Below are positions 11,265 to 23,256 of a stretch of DNA of 64,000 nt, piece by piece. The notes under the pieces were generated by a model. The model worked only from the letters and a program-made list of their open reading frames with translations, had not been told where the DNA came from and made no database searches. Position 1 is the stretch's first letter, and the number at the start of each line of letters is the position of its first letter. This DNA comes from Piscibacillus salipiscarius JCM 13188 (GTDB taxonomy: Bacteria; Bacillota; Bacilli; Bacillales; Alkalibacillaceae). A program made the translations under genes and the position numbers. The DNA is taken from NCBI RefSeq assembly GCF_001311865.1, contig NZ_BBCD01000001.1, positions 124,001 through 188,000 on the forward strand, given 5' to 3'.

Positions 11265-12650
11265 TTATTCAATCGATTCTAAACTGAATTCTTTTCCATC
11301 AAAAAGAATAGATGCTTGTTTAAAGGGACTATTAAATCGTCTAGAATATTTACCAGAAGTTACTTCTACATTTGGGTATAGCATACCATGAATTAATATT
11401 TGGTTAAACTTTTTATTCTCATTATGGTCAGTTATTTGTTCTTGTTTTTGAAAAAGTTCCTTTAATTTTAACTGTTTTTCTTCTAATGTATATCTTTGTT
11501 TCTTTAGCGTTAATTGTTCCTTAGGTGATCGTTCGCTTTTCTTAGATAATGCTTGTCCAAGTAATTGTAATTTTTCAATTTCAGAATCTAGTTGTTTAAT
11601 TTGTTGGTTTATGTTCATTCTATGGTCTCGGTCCTCTTTATTTTCACCAAGATATACTCGAGTTAATGTGTGCATTCGATTACCTAAATCTTGACATACG
11701 ATGATGGAACCTGCTGAAATTGTGCCCCCAATCACATGCCCTTTTTGACATGTTATAGCTTCTAAGGCAGTTATTTTGCTATGTATGATGGATTGCTCAA
11801 CTTTTATATGTCTTCCTGCTTTAACATGCCCTTGATTAATATGAGGAGTCGCAAGATCAACACCCGCTTCAATAAAACCTTTTCCAGTGGCTGAAATTCC
11901 TTCCTTTATATAGATTGAGCCTCCAGCCTTAATAATAGCTCCTTCAACTAATCCTTCAATTGTTATGTCACCTTTAGCTTCAACACGATACCCCTCAGGC
12001 ACATCACCTTTTATAAGCACCGAACCATTAAATTCAATATTACCAGTTGATAAATTTAATGATTCATTAACTTCGTATAAAGGCAACACTTTTATCTGAT
12101 TATTAATCAATGAAACTTGACCAAAATTGGAAGCGTAAATAGCTTGTTTATGTTCATCAAAAGTCGTATTTTCACCTGCCATAATATGAACAGTTTTACC
12201 ACGTCTTGAATGAACTACCTCATCATAAACATCTTTACCAGCTGTCCCCTCAGAAGGTTGCTGAATAATAGCAATTAATTGACCTGGTTCTACAACTGGT
12301 ATTTTGATTACATTTTTAAAATCGATTCGCTCCTGTTCATGAAGCTCCATTCTAATTGAATGTTCAACTTTGAAATCAATATAACCATCTCGTCCTGGAC
12401 TGGGATGATTTCCTTCAGCAATCAGGATAGGGAAGCTAACCTTATTTAGATTATTTATAATAAAATCAATATTGTCATAGCGCAACCCATAGCTAACTCC
12501 CTGTTCTTGAATAAAATGGAGCAAATCTTGATTCGTTACATTTAGCTCATAATTTAACAGTTTATTTAGTTCAATAGGGTCTAGTGTATGTAAATATGCA
12601 GACATCTTATCTTCAGTAACAGTTACTTGAAAAACCTTATTCAAATCCAC
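11265..12650 (-). CDS. fapA: FapA-like DUF342 protein
   Basis: Intact 461-residue protein. The first half is a mixed alpha/beta region; the second holds the repeated beta-helix segments of DUF342 (NIEFNGSVLIKGDVPEGY, GDITIEGLVEGA, GGSIYIKEGI, AGRHIKVEQSIIHS), then a coiled coil (about residues 335-400) and a small C-terminal domain. Related FapA proteins affect flagellar assembly or placement in vibrios; a flagellar role here is inferred from its place between sigD and swrB. B. subtilis has no such gene at this position. Confidence 0.8.
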   Translation of the reverse strand: MDLNKVFQVTVTEDKMSAYLHTLDPIELNKLLNYELNVTNQDLLHFIQEQGVSYGLRYDNIDFIINNLNKVSFPILIAEGNHPSPGRDGYIDFKVEHSIRMELHEQERIDFKNVIKIPVVEPGQLIAIIQQPSEGTAGKDVYDEVVHSRRGKTVHIMAGENTTFDEHKQAIYASNFGQVSLINNQIKVLPLYEVNESLNLSTGNIEFNGSVLIKGDVPEGYRVEAKGDITIEGLVEGAIIKAGGSIYIKEGISATGKGFIEAGVDLATPHINQGHVKAGRHIKVEQSIIHSKITALEAITCQKGHVIGGTISAGSIIVCQDLGNRMHTLTRVYLGENKEDRDHRMNINQQIKQLDSEIEKLQLLGQALSKKSERSPKEQLTLKKQRYTLEEKQLKLKELFQKQEQITDHNENKKFNQILIHGMLYPNVEVTSGKYSRRFNSPFKQASILFDGKEFSLESIE

Positions 12651-12700
12651 CTGTCACCCTCCTCTCGAGGTGATAGAATATCACAAATAGTCTAGAATGA

Positions 12701-13467
12701 TCATGATATTCCAGAAAGCTGATCTTTCAATTTCGTAATAGCTTTGCTATGAATTTGTGAAATTCTTGATGTCGAAAGGCCAAGGATCTGCCCTACTTCT
12801 GTTAATGTGAGTTCTTCTTTATAAAATAAACTTATAACGAGTTGTTCTTTTTCATTTAAATGTAGAATGGAATGAGATAGCTCTTCTATTTGTTCTTGTT
12901 TAATCAATGCTTCATCAGGTGATAACCTGTCTTGGTCAGGAACAGTATTTCTCAAACTTTCTCGCTGTTCGTCTGATTCATCATTGTTTTTTCTTCTATT
13001 GATAATAAGTTAGCATATAGTGTATCTTTAACAATTTCCGCAACCTCTTCCTCAGGCATCTCTACATATTCCGATACCTCAGACAGTAAGGGAGTCCTTT
13101 TGAAACTCTGTTCCAATTGTTCGTAGGCACTTTCAATAATTTTCGATTTATCACGAACTGTCCGTGGCAACCAGTCTTCTTTTCTTAAACCGTCAATAAT
13201 GGCACCTTTAATTCTAATTGAAGCATATGTATCAAATTTTAAATCTCTATTGTGATCAAACTTCTCAAGAGCATCGACAAGCCCCATGAAAGCTAAACTT
13301 TTAACATCTTGACGGTCTACATTTTGGGGAAGATGGGCAAAAACACGATTAACTTGATAAGTAATCAGTGGCATATAGTATTCTACTAACTGGTTCCCGA
13401 CTTCTTGATCGTGCTCTTGTTGCCACTTTTTCCAAAGCTCTGATAAAGAGGCTGTCTTATGTTGCAT
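12701..13467 (-). CDS. sigD: RNA polymerase sigma factor for flagellar operon, sigma-D
   Basis: FliA-type sigma factor that directs late flagellar, chemotaxis and autolysin genes. Region 2 is clear ([20 protein letters not shown], then FDTYASIRIKGAIIDGLRKEDWLPR), then region 3, and region 4 with the HTH LTLTEVGQILGLSTSRISQIH. A one-base loss near 12975 in an A run splits it; corrected length is about 255 residues, as in B. subtilis SigD. GGGGGA precedes the ATG at 13467. It is near the operon end, where B. subtilis also has it. Confidence 0.95.
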
Positions 13468-13510
13468 CACAATTCCCCCACTTGTAAATAATAAGATTGC
13501 GTTAAATCAA

Positions 13511-14006
13511 TTATATATACTGAACGCCTTGATAAACGGTTCTAATCTTCAATTGACTCGTTTCAATATCAAACTCAATCGATCGTCCGTTATGTCCACC
13601 TACATCTTTTGCAACAATCGGAATGTTTAATTGGGATAACTTCTTTTCAATCGCTGATACATTTTTCTGACCGATGTTTAACTTATCTGATGATGTCGTT
13701 TTAAACATCTGTGCACCACCAGCCATTTTTGCTTTCATGTTAAACACTTGACTGCCTTCTTCTGATAATAAATTCAAACACGTGTCGATTCCGGTATCTG
13801 CAAATTTCCCCTTTTTAAAATGAGACTGTCTAGTCATGTTAGAGTCAGGCAGCATCACATGAGCCATGCTAGCTATTTTTTAAACTCTCATCATATAATA
13901 TAATTCCGACACATGAACCTAAGCCTGAGGTTATAAGGGCTTGACTACTTTTCGCAATTGCTACATCAGCTATTCCTACTTTAACTTGTTCTTGTAATTG
14001 ATTCAT
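13511..14006 (-). CDS. cheD: Chemoreceptor glutamine deamidase CheD
   Basis: Deamidates receptor glutamines and, with CheC, forms an adaptation module. The catalytic Cys is in LGSCVGI near residue 32 and the His in AHVMLP. The N-terminal 45 residues are in another frame, broken by a missing A near 13875 (SLKKIASMAHVM expected). Full span 165 residues, matching the family. The ATG at 14006 is inside the end of cheC, so the partners are translationally coupled. Confidence 0.94.
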
Positions 14007-14630
14007 CACTTAAAACTCCTAGTTGACTAAAAATCTTATCAAACGCATTCGGGTCAGGCAATAAGAAGAAATGACCATTAATGTCCTCATTAAAGAAATC
14101 TGACTGAAAAACTGTTTCAATGATAATAGCATAGTCGGAAGTCACTGATGTCTCAATTAACCCCTCAGTCATTATGGCTCCTGCCATGTCAACTGTTGCC
14201 TCAGGCACAAGAGAATACAAATTAATTTGCAAAAATCTGATAAAGCTCTTAAATAAGATCCCGTTAATATGTTCCCTAATTCTAAGAAAGCTGAAAAAGC
14301 TAATTCATTTTGCTCATTTAAAATTGATTGTTTAGCATCCTGAGTTAATGTCTGAATGAACTGATCAGCTTGTTCTGGAGATATAAAGAAAAACATATTC
14401 CCAGTAAACTCGCCTTCAAATTCGACAAACGTTGTGGCTTTCACTTCATCTGGACCGCCTGTAAGCTCTATAATTTCTTCAAAGCTAATAACATTAACTG
14501 TCGGTACACTCATTTGGATTGGAATCGATAATAAATTAGATAACGATGTTGTGGCATTTCCAGCTCCAATGTTCCCAATTTCTTTTAACAAATCTAAATG
14601 AAGATCATCTAATTTTAATAAATCTCGCAT
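13981..14630 (-). CDS. cheC: CheY-P phosphatase CheC
   Basis: Removes phosphate from CheY-P and binds CheD. Two active-site helices typical of CheC/FliY are visible: KEIGNIGAGNATTSLSNLL near residue 16 and LELGNILTGSYLRALSDF near 115. The frame slips near 14235; beyond it the protein reads NLYSLVPEATVDMAGAIM and ends about 216 residues. It overlaps cheD by 26 bases in this reading, though a further slip could shorten that overlap. Lies 18 bases after cheW. Confidence 0.93.
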
Positions 14631-14648
14631 CTTATACGTCTCCTTAAG

Positions 14649-15095
14649 CTAGACATGATGTTGTTTCACAAAATCTGCTTCAAATACATGCTCTAAGCTT
14701 AATAATACAATTAAACGTTGCTCGTGCTTAATGACGCCCTCAATATAGTCACGGTAGTTTTCAGATATCGTTTCCGGAGGTGGCTCAATATCATCATTGT
14801 TAATCTCGATTACATCATCCGCTCCATCTACGATTAATCCAATAGATTCCTGGCTTCTATTCGTGATGATAATACGGCTCACTTCATCTAGTGGTTTTGC
14901 TTCAAAGCCCATTCTTTCCCTAAGATCAATGACGGGAGTAATGATTCCTCTAAGATTAATGACACCTTTAACAAAACCTTCGGTATTAGGAATTCGAGTA
15001 ACAGGCTGAGTACGTTCAATTGAATGAATATAGTCAATCGGGATAGCATAACATTCTTCATTTAATGTTAAGATAATAAACTTTTGTCTTTCCAT
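14649..15095 (-). CDS. cheW: Chemotaxis coupling protein CheW
   Basis: Scaffold joining receptors to the CheA kinase. Intact, 148 residues, one CheW domain: FIILTLNEECYAIPIDYIHSI, then GVINLRGIITPVIDLRER and IGLIVDGADDVIEI. It lies 12 bases after cheA and 18 before cheC in the che cluster. Confidence 0.96.
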   Translation of the reverse strand: MERQKFIILTLNEECYAIPIDYIHSIERTQPVTRIPNTEGFVKGVINLRGIITPVIDLRERMGFEAKPLDEVSRIIITNRSQESIGLIVDGADDVIEINNDDIEPPPETISENYRDYIEGVIKHEQRLIVLLSLEHVFEADFVKQHHV

Positions 15096-15106
15096 ATTAA
15101 CCCCCC

Positions 15107-17091
15107 TTATTTCACTAAAGCGTTAGAATCGATAATTAAGGCTACTTCACCATCTCCTAAAATAGTTGCTCCAGAAATAGCATATGCATCCTTCAATCTA
15201 GCACCTAAATTCTTAAGCACAATTTCTTTTGTCCGATAAATGAATCGACAATTAAGCCGGTTAATCTATTGCCTTTACGAATTACAACAATCGAGTAATC
15301 TTCACGATCTCTATTAATTTGATTAACACCATAGACGTCACGAATATCAACTAAAGGAATAATTTGCCCTCTAAAATCAATGACTTCTTGGCCATGCGCA
15401 CTATAAACTTCATTTTGTGAATAACAGCTGTTTCCATAATTGAAGATAGCGGGATTGCGAATATTTCGTCATCCAATTTAACAAGGAGCGCTGTAATAAT
15501 AGATAGAGTTAATGGTAGTTTAATCGAAAAAGTTGTACCATAATTTAATTCAGAATCAATCTCTATGGTTCCCCCAAGTGATTCGATTGTATTTTTGACA
15601 ACGTCGAGGCCGACTCCTCTACCAGATATGTCAGAGATTTGGTCTGCAGTTGAAAAACCACTAGACATAATTAATTCATATATCTGAGAATCTGCTAATT
15701 TATTAGAGTCTTCAGCTGTAATCACTTGATTTTGAATGGCTTTTTGAAGAACCTTTTCTTTATTGATGCCGCCACCATCATCTTGTATCTCTACAAAAAC
15801 ATGATTTCCACTGTGATACGCTTTTAAAAATAGCTTACCAGTTTCAGGTTTTCCTTTGGCAACTCGTTCCTCAGGCATTTCAACACCGTGATCTATAGCA
15901 TTACGTATTAAATGAACTAGTGGATCACCAATCTCATCAATGACAGTCCGATCAAGCTCAGTGTCTGCACCTGTTACTTCAAGCTCAATTTTTTTCCCTA
16001 ACTCCTTTGATAATGAACGGACCATTCTAGGAAATCTATTAAAGACTTGATCTATGGCAACCATTCGCATCTTTAAAATAACATTTTGTAACTCACTAGA
16101 CGTTCTTGTCATACGTTCGACAGTTTCTTTAAAATCTTGATGGTCTATGGAATGGGTTAGTTGTTCTAAATGACCTCGGTCAATAATCATTTCTTCAAAT
16201 AAGTTCATTAGAGCATCTAAGCGTTCTATATTAACTCGAATGGATTTACTTGTTACAGGCTTTTTAGTTTCAGTGATGTCTGCTTCTTTAACATCTTCAA
16301 CTGTTGTAGATACTTCTTGCTCAGTTTCTTCTTGATGAGTTGAATCATTAAATGCAACATACTCAATCGTGACTTCTTTAATTTCTGATACATTTAACAA
16401 CTGTTTTTTTAGTTCATCATGGTCAGTATCGGTGATAAATAAGACATTAAATGTTTGCTCGAATTCTTCATTCTCAAGTTCTTCCACAGTTGGAGTTGAT
16501 TTTATAACACTCCCATTATTTTCGAACACATTAAAAACCATATAGACACGTGCTGCCTTTAATAAACAGTCTTCATCAATCGAATGGTAATATCAAAGAT
16601 ATTCTGCCCTTGAGCACTGGCCTGTTCAACGACTGTTAATTCGAACTCATCGAGGTTAAGGTTAGTTTGAACATTAGATGTATTTGAACTGCTTATAGGC
16701 TCAGATAATTCTTCTCCAGATTCTATTTTATTTAACTGATCTAGAATTACCTGTATCTCTTTTTGACCGTTTCCACCATTTACAATGTCCTCAACCATTG
16801 TTTCTAATGCTTCTAAAGATTCAAACATAACGTCTAGTACATTAGATGTAACATCTAGTTCTTGGTTTCTAATTAGATCTAATACGTTTTCTATTGGTGA
16901 GTTAATTTTGATAAATCATTAAACCCCATAGTAGCAGCCATTCCTTTAAGTGTATGAGCTGCTCTAAAAATTTCATTAACTTTATTAATTTCTTTAGGGT
17001 TTGATTCAAGTTCTAACAAACTATTATTCATTAATTGTAGATTTTCAAAGCTCTCGTCAATAAATACATCTAAATATTCATTTGTATCCAT
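15107..17091 (-). CDS. cheA: Chemotaxis histidine kinase CheA
   Basis: Receptor-coupled kinase that phosphorylates CheY and CheB. Domains in order: Hpt with the phosphorylated His in AAHTLKGMA (about residue 46), a CheY-binding region, a dimerization segment, the HATPase with N box (LIRNAIDHGVE), G1 (DDGGGINKEKV) and G2 (GRGVGLDVV), and a C-terminal CheW-like domain starting at LTLSIITALLVKLDDE. At least four slips (near 16910, 16560, 15415 and 15235). The span gives about 662 residues, near the usual 670. Ends LIIDSNALVK. Confidence 0.93.
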
Positions 17092-17092
17092 C

Positions 17093-18137
17093 TTAACTCT
17101 CTCCCTTTTGGACAACTAATTCCGTAAGTGCTTCTCCAATTTTATTTATTGGAAGTACTGCATCCGCACCTACATTTTCAATAGCACTTTTCGGCATACC
17201 GTAAATAACAGATGTTTCCTCTGATTCTGCAATAATGTAATGAGAAGGCTGACTTTGTTTTATTTGTTTTAGACCATTAGTGCCATCTGACCCCATTCCG
17301 GTTAAAATGACGTTAATCAAATTAAAATCACTTAATTTGGATAAAGAATGATATGTATAATCCACGGAAGGTGTATGTTTAATCCCTGTAGGTGACAAGT
17401 CAATATTAATTACCAATGTTTGTCCAACCTTCTTAACAGTAAGTTGTTTACCACCAGGTGCAATATAAACGGTACCTTGTTTTAGTATTTCACCATGGTC
17501 AGCTTCTTTTACAGTCAGACTAGAAAGTTGATTTAACCTTCTAGCTAATGATTTGGTGAAACTTGCTGGCATATGTTGTATTACGATGACAGGGGATGCT
17601 AATTCTTGAGGTAATTGATTTAATAATATTTGTAATGCTTTAGGTCCACCTGTAGAGACTCCAATTGCTATAAGATTTCTATGGTATAAAAATTGCTTTG
17701 TATTTTTCACTTGATAATGAGCAGGTTTTTTGCAAATTAGCTTGATATGCCATATGAATTTTATTAATTAATTCTTCTTTTACGTTATCTATATCAAGCG
17801 AAATTGAGCCAGATGGTTTTGACACAAAGTCAACAGCACCTAATTCCATCGATTTAATTGTCGCATCAGCTCCATGCTGAGTTAAACTTGAAAGCATGAT
17901 AACTGGAATGGGTTCCGTATTCATGATTTCCCTTAATACTGACAAACCATCCAGAACTGGCATTTCAACATCAAGTGTGACAACATCAGGTTTTAGTGAT
18001 CTAATTTTATCTAAAGCTTGCTGTCCATTTCTCGCTGTATCCACGACTGACATACCTTTAGAAGTTTGAATCATATCAGTGATCATTTTTCTCATGAAGG
18101 CTGAATCGTCAACCACAAGCACTCGTATGTCATTCAT
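17093..18137 (-). CDS. cheB: Receptor methylesterase/deamidase CheB
   Basis: Response-regulator-controlled methylesterase of chemoreceptors. Receiver domain first (VLVVDDSAFMR, phospho-acceptor in LDVEMPVLDG, FVSKPSG), then the esterase with Ser in GVSTGGPKAL, His in VIQHMPASFT and Asp in MGSDGTNG. A slip near 17705-17730 in a run of A splits linker and esterase. Combined length about 348 residues. It abuts cheA by one base and flhG by one base. Confidence 0.95.
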
Positions 18138-18138
18138 T

Positions 18139-19008
18139 TTAATCTACCTTTCTAATAAAAAGAGACTTTAACTTTTGAATGAATTGCCCTTTTTCATCTT
18201 CAGATAAATCGTGATTAGCCTTTAAGTAATCTAGCGTCATCTTTGCCATTGTTTTACTCACTCTCGCTCTTCGTTCTAAAATATAAAATGGCGTTTGTTC
18301 TTTAACTGCTTTAATGACAATTGGATCTTCTGGTAAGCTGCCTAACAATCTAATTTCTTGAGAAAGAAAGTTTTGTACGGCCAAATTTAATCTTTCATAT
18401 ACATTTAACGATTCTTGTATTCCAGAAACACGGTTGACCATAAGAGAAATCTTAACATCTGATGTTTCTAATACTAAGTGTTTGATGGCAGCATACGCAT
18501 CTGTAATGGATGTCGGTTCAGTCGTTGTGACAACAAAACATTCATCAGCTGCAGAAATAAAAGCCATATGTTCTTCTGACATCCCTGCTCCCAAGTCAAA
18601 TAAAATATAGTCATACTGCCTTGTAATATTTTCAAGCTGATTTAAAAAATATTCATAACGGTTGCCATCCAAATGAAAAAACTAGACAATCCTGTACCAG
18701 CTGCTATGTATGATAGATTGTTTGGTCCCTTTTCGATAATGTCTTCAATACTTAATTGATCATCTAACATTGAAATTAGTGTGTGTTTTGGATACATCCC
18801 TAGCAAAATGTCAATATTACCCATCCCTATGTCTAAATCCAAAATTAAAACTTTTTTACCTTGACTACTAAGACAAATGGCAAAATTAAGTGCAAAACTT
18901 GATTTTCCTACTCCACCCTTACACTAAACACTGCGATTGTACGGGCATTTTTTTCTCGAAATTATCTAAAGCACGCTTTCTTAACTCAAAAGCTTGGTCT
19001 TCTATCAT
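18139..19008 (-). CDS. flhG: Flagellar number/placement ATPase FlhG (YlxH)
   Basis: MinD/ParA-like ATPase that pairs with FlhF to set flagellar pattern. The deviant Walker A, VKGGVGKSSFALNFA near residue 32, is visible only after correcting a missing A near 18925; then LILDLDIGMGNIDILLG, the Walker B region YDYILFDLGAGMSE and VTTTEPTSITDAYA. Slips near 18950, 18925, 18855 and 18660. Span about 290 residues. Its ATG overlaps the flhF stop in ATGA. Confidence 0.92.
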
Positions 19009-20123
19009 TCCTTGTCACCAACTAACATATCAACAATTAGTCAGGTGAAGCATCTTGGATGTCATCGGGAACATTTTGTCCGTTCGTTAAGTATGACATT
19101 TTAAATTTATACTTATTCCATAAATTATAAATAGGTCCAAATTGGGTTGTTTCATCTATTTTTGTGAAAATAACCCGGTTAATGTTTAATTTTGAAAACC
19201 TTGAATAGATATCTTCTAAATCTTTTTGTTTAGATGTTAATGATAAAACGCAATACACTTCATCATTAGCTTTAAAATCTACATAATCTTGTATTTGTTC
19301 TATATACTCGTCTTTTCTATAATTTCTGCCTGCTGAATCGATAAAGATAACATCGTATTGATAAAATTTCTCCTTTGCTTTTTTTAAGTCTTCCTTAGAA
19401 TAGGCTACTTCAATAGGTACATTTAAAATTTTTTTGCATAGGTCTTTAATTGGTCTATAGCAGCAATACGATAGGTGTCCAACGTGATAAAAGCTACTTT
19501 TTTTTTCCTTCAGATATAGATTGAGATGCCGCTAGTTTGGCAATCGTTGTTGTTTTTCCCACTCCTGTTGGCCCAAATAAATATACATATTTTGATTCAC
19601 ACATTTTTTTGGTTGATCCGTTTCAATGTGTTCTAACCGCTGCAAGAAGAACTGTTTAGTAACGCCCTTTAACTGTTCTTCACTTTTTAATTGTTCACCA
19701 TAGTATTTTTCTAAGAGATAAGGACTTAGCTGGTTTAAGACGTTTTGATCAACATCCTGATCTCTTAAACCTGTAATGATTGCTTGAATTGGCCCTGGTA
19801 ATAAAGTCTGATGATCTTGTGTAGTAGATAATTGTTGTTTTAATAATTCTAGTTCTTTAAGCACATGATCACTGGGTTGTTTAACTTCAGTTCTTTGTGG
19901 TTTATTCGTTTCAAACCGAATTGATCGTTTATCTTTGTGATGATCTCTAGGGTTCGGGTCAATAGCAGCAAATACTTCGATATATTTTTTTCTAAACAAA
20001 CCTAAGAAGCCTCTTGTTTTTTTGCTCCCTAGAATTTAAAATGACAGCCGATTGCCCTAATTCTGACCTGACGACCTTCATGGCTTCAGGCATAGTTGAT
20101 GCCGTATACTTTTTTACCTTCAT
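19005..20123 (-). CDS. flhF: Flagellar SRP-like GTPase FlhF
   Basis: SRP-family GTPase placing flagellar basal bodies. Start MKVKKYTASTMPEAMKVVRSEL, then a basic/acidic B domain, an N domain (LLPGPIQAIITGLR region) and a G domain with P-loop [27 protein letters not shown] and TKIDETTQFG. Several slips (near 20025, 19590, 19500, 19440 and 19035). Corrected span about 373 residues against 366 in B. subtilis. Both ends overlap neighbours in ATGA with flhA and flhG. Confidence 0.92.
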
Positions 20124-22152
20124 GACAAGTTCACCACCCCTGAACTTTCAACATCTACATCTGGTTCTAACTCGTTATAAGAGAGCACCACCACATCAGG
20201 TAAATGTCTTGATATTAATTGTTTGATATACATTCTAACTGCTGGAGAACAAAGAACTATAGCTGTTCCGTCTTGGATGAATGCTTTGTTTCGTTCCTGA
20301 TTAATAGCTTCAATGATTTTTTGCTGATTTTCAGGATCTAAATTGAGAAAATTACCATGATCTGTTTTATGAATATGTTCAGCTATGAGCTTTTCAATAT
20401 TTGGAGAGATTGTAATTACATTGATAATTCCTTGTTCATCCATGTACTGTTTTGTAATTTGTAGTGATAAGGATTGTCTGCAATATTCTGCTAACAAATC
20501 CGTATCAGTCGTCATTTTACCGAAATCAGCAAGTGTCTCAAAAATTATTGGTAGATTTTTGATTGAAACTTGTTCACTTAATAATTTAGCAAGAACCTTT
20601 TGAACATCTCCAGTTGATAATGGTTCTGGAGTAACTTCTTCCACTAATGTCGGATGTGTTCCTTTGAGATGCTCGATTAACTGTTTCGTTTCTTCTCTGC
20701 CTAATAACTGACTTGCATACTTCTTGATTATTTCAGTTATGTGAGTGGACACAACTGATGGCGGGTCGACTACTGTATAACCAGCTAATTCAGCTTCATC
20801 TTTTGTTCTTCATTAATCCACTTAGCAGGAAGTCCAAAAGCTGGTTCGACTGTATCAATACCATCAACTAGCTCATCATCAACTCCAGGACTCATAGCTA
20901 AGTAATGGTTAAGGTATAACTCTCCTTTTGCCACTTCGTTTCCTTTAACCTTTAACTGATACTCATTTGGATTAAGCTGAATATTATCCCTAATTCGAAC
21001 GACTGGTATTACCAACCTAGTTCTAAAGCTAACTGCCTTCTAATCATGACAATTCGATCAAGTAAATCCCCGCCTTGATTTGCATCTGCAATCGGAATCA
21101 GAGCATATCCGAATTCAAATTCAATCGGATCGGTATTTAGGAGCTGTACCACACTTTCAGGTGATGACATATCTTGCTTTGTTTGCTCGTCTTCATCAAC
21201 AAAATCTTCAACTTCCTCTTGTTTTTGTTTAGCAGAATCAAGATAAAAACCACCCACACCTAATAAGGCAGCAATAGAAGTTGTTAACCCAAAGTTATTG
21301 GAGTGAGCCCTAATAAGAAAATCGCCCCTGCAGCAACATATAGCAGTTTTGGATATCTAAATAATTGTTCTGTTACGTCGTAAGATAGATTTCCTTCTGC
21401 TGCTACTCTTGTTACGATAATTCCAGTGGCGGTAGCAATTAACAAAGCTGGAATTTGTGATACGAGACCATCCCCTACTGTCAATCTTGTAAACACATTG
21501 ACTGTTTCTGTAAAAGAAAGGCCCATTTGAGTCATGCCAATTATAAAACCAAAGATAATATTAATAAGAACAATAACAATACCTGCTATTGCATCACCTT
21601 TAACAAATTTACTGGCACCGTCCATAGCACCATAAAAATCTGCTTCATTTTCAATTTTTCTCTTCTCTCTTTAGCCTGCTGTTCAGTTATTAAGCCAGCA
21701 TTTAAGTCAGCATCAATGCTCATCTGTTTACCAGGCATTGCATCTAAGGTGAACCTAGCGGCAACTTCCGATACACGTTCTGCACCTTTTGTAATAACAA
21801 TGAACTGGATGATCACTAAAATAACAAATATGACTAACCCTACAAATGGATTTCCACCTGTAACAAAATTACCGAATGTATCAACGACTCCTCCAGCGTC
21901 AGCTTCTGATAGAATAGAACGAGTTGTTGACACGTTTAACCCTAATCTAAATAGCGTTAATAAAAGTAATAACGAAGGAAATATTGCAAACTGTAAAGGC
22001 TCTTGAGTATTCATAGCCACCAATATAACGATTAATGCCAACGTTATATTAAATAATATTAAAACACTTAATAAGCCTCCCGGAAGAGGAATAACAAGCA
22101 TAATGACTATTAAAATAACTCCTAATAAAACAGATAAATCTCTCGCTGACAT
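20120..22152 (-). CDS. flhA: Flagellar export gate protein FlhA
   Basis: Large export-gate subunit of the flagellar type III secretion system. N-terminal half has about eight membrane helices and the FHIPEP region RFTLDAMPGKQMSIDADLNAG; the C-terminal cytoplasmic half is the nonameric substrate-docking ring. Slips near 21640, 21270, 21010 and 20790 leave five reading-frame pieces; the total span of about 677 residues equals B. subtilis FlhA. Ends GVVNLS, with the stop overlapping flhF ATG. Confidence 0.95.
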
Positions 22153-22171
22153 AATTTATAACCTCACTTCG

Positions 22172-23254
22172 TTACACTTTACGCTGTATGCTATAAACAT
22201 AAGCTAACACTTCGGCAACAGCCTGGAAAAATCTTCTGGTATTTCTTCATTTATATCAACAGCTTGATACAAATTCCGAGCCAACCATTTGTTTTCAACT
22301 AAAACCACATCATTCGCTTTGGCTACTTCTCGTATTTTAAAAGCTATATAATCCGCACCTTTAGCAACAACAAAAGGTGCTTCAGCTCGGTCTTCATCAT
22401 ATTTAACAGCAATGGCATAATGCGTTGGGTTTGTAATAACTACATCTGCCTGCGGAACTTCACTCATCATTCTTTGCTGGGCCATTTGCCTTTGCCGCTC
22501 TTTCATACGCGATTTAATTAGAGGGTCACCCTCAGTATTTTTGTGTTCGTCTTTAACATCTTGCTTTGACATTTTTATGTTTTTTTCATGGTCATATCTT
22601 TGGTATAAATAATCAGGTATAGCAAGGAACATAAGAATTAATGATGAAGCTACCCCCATTAAAATTGTGAGCTCTCCGAAGAATTTAATAGATTCACTAA
22701 CGCTCTTCATCGATAGAAGCATAATGTCATCTTTATTAAGCCAAATGACACCAAAACAAACAGCTCCTATAGCAATGATTTTAAACATGGATTTCAAAAA
22801 TTCTACTATTGCTCTGACCGAGAAAATTCTCTTAAAACCCTTTATAGGATCAACTTTTTTCAGGTCAAACTTTATACTTTCAGTAGAAAAGAGAAAACCA
22901 ATCTGTACATAGTTCGCAATAAATGCGGCAATCATCGCAACAGCCATAATAGGAGCAACAACCTTAACACCTTCTATCGTCATTTGAAATAAAATAGATT
23001 CTAGTGTTTTTTCAGTTAAATCCCAATGGATAAATTCAGTGAAGCTATATGTATACATTCCTGTTAAGGCTTCTCCCATAAAAGAACCAAACACGATAAA
23101 AAACATAAAAATGCTAAATAGCATAATAGACGTATTAACATCTTGACTTTTAGCCACTTGGCCTTTTTTCCTAGAGTCCTGTCTTTTCTTGGGTGTTGCT
23201 TTTTCAGTTTTCTCTTGGTTAAAAAAATTGTAGATCTAAGCGTAATTGCTGCAA
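22172..23254 (-). CDS. flhB: Flagellar export switch protein FlhB
   Basis: Export-gate protein whose autocleavage at NPTH switches substrates from rod/hook to filament. NPTHYAIAVKYD is present near residue 270, followed by the cytoplasmic fragment FVVAKGADYIAFKIREVA. Four membrane helices precede it. Start is taken as TTG at 23254 (LRLDLQFFN N-terminus) with AGGAGG 8 bases upstream; no ATG is available. An extra T near 23229 and a missing T near 22227 break the frame. Span about 361 residues, the family length. Confidence 0.93.
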
Positions 23255-23256
23255 AA

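Noticed and set aside
21527-22006. 159-residue open frame on the plus strand
   Set aside because: It lies wholly antisense to flhA, whose product is clear; composition is that of a shadow of a hydrophobic protein and no ribosome site or family resemblance is seen.
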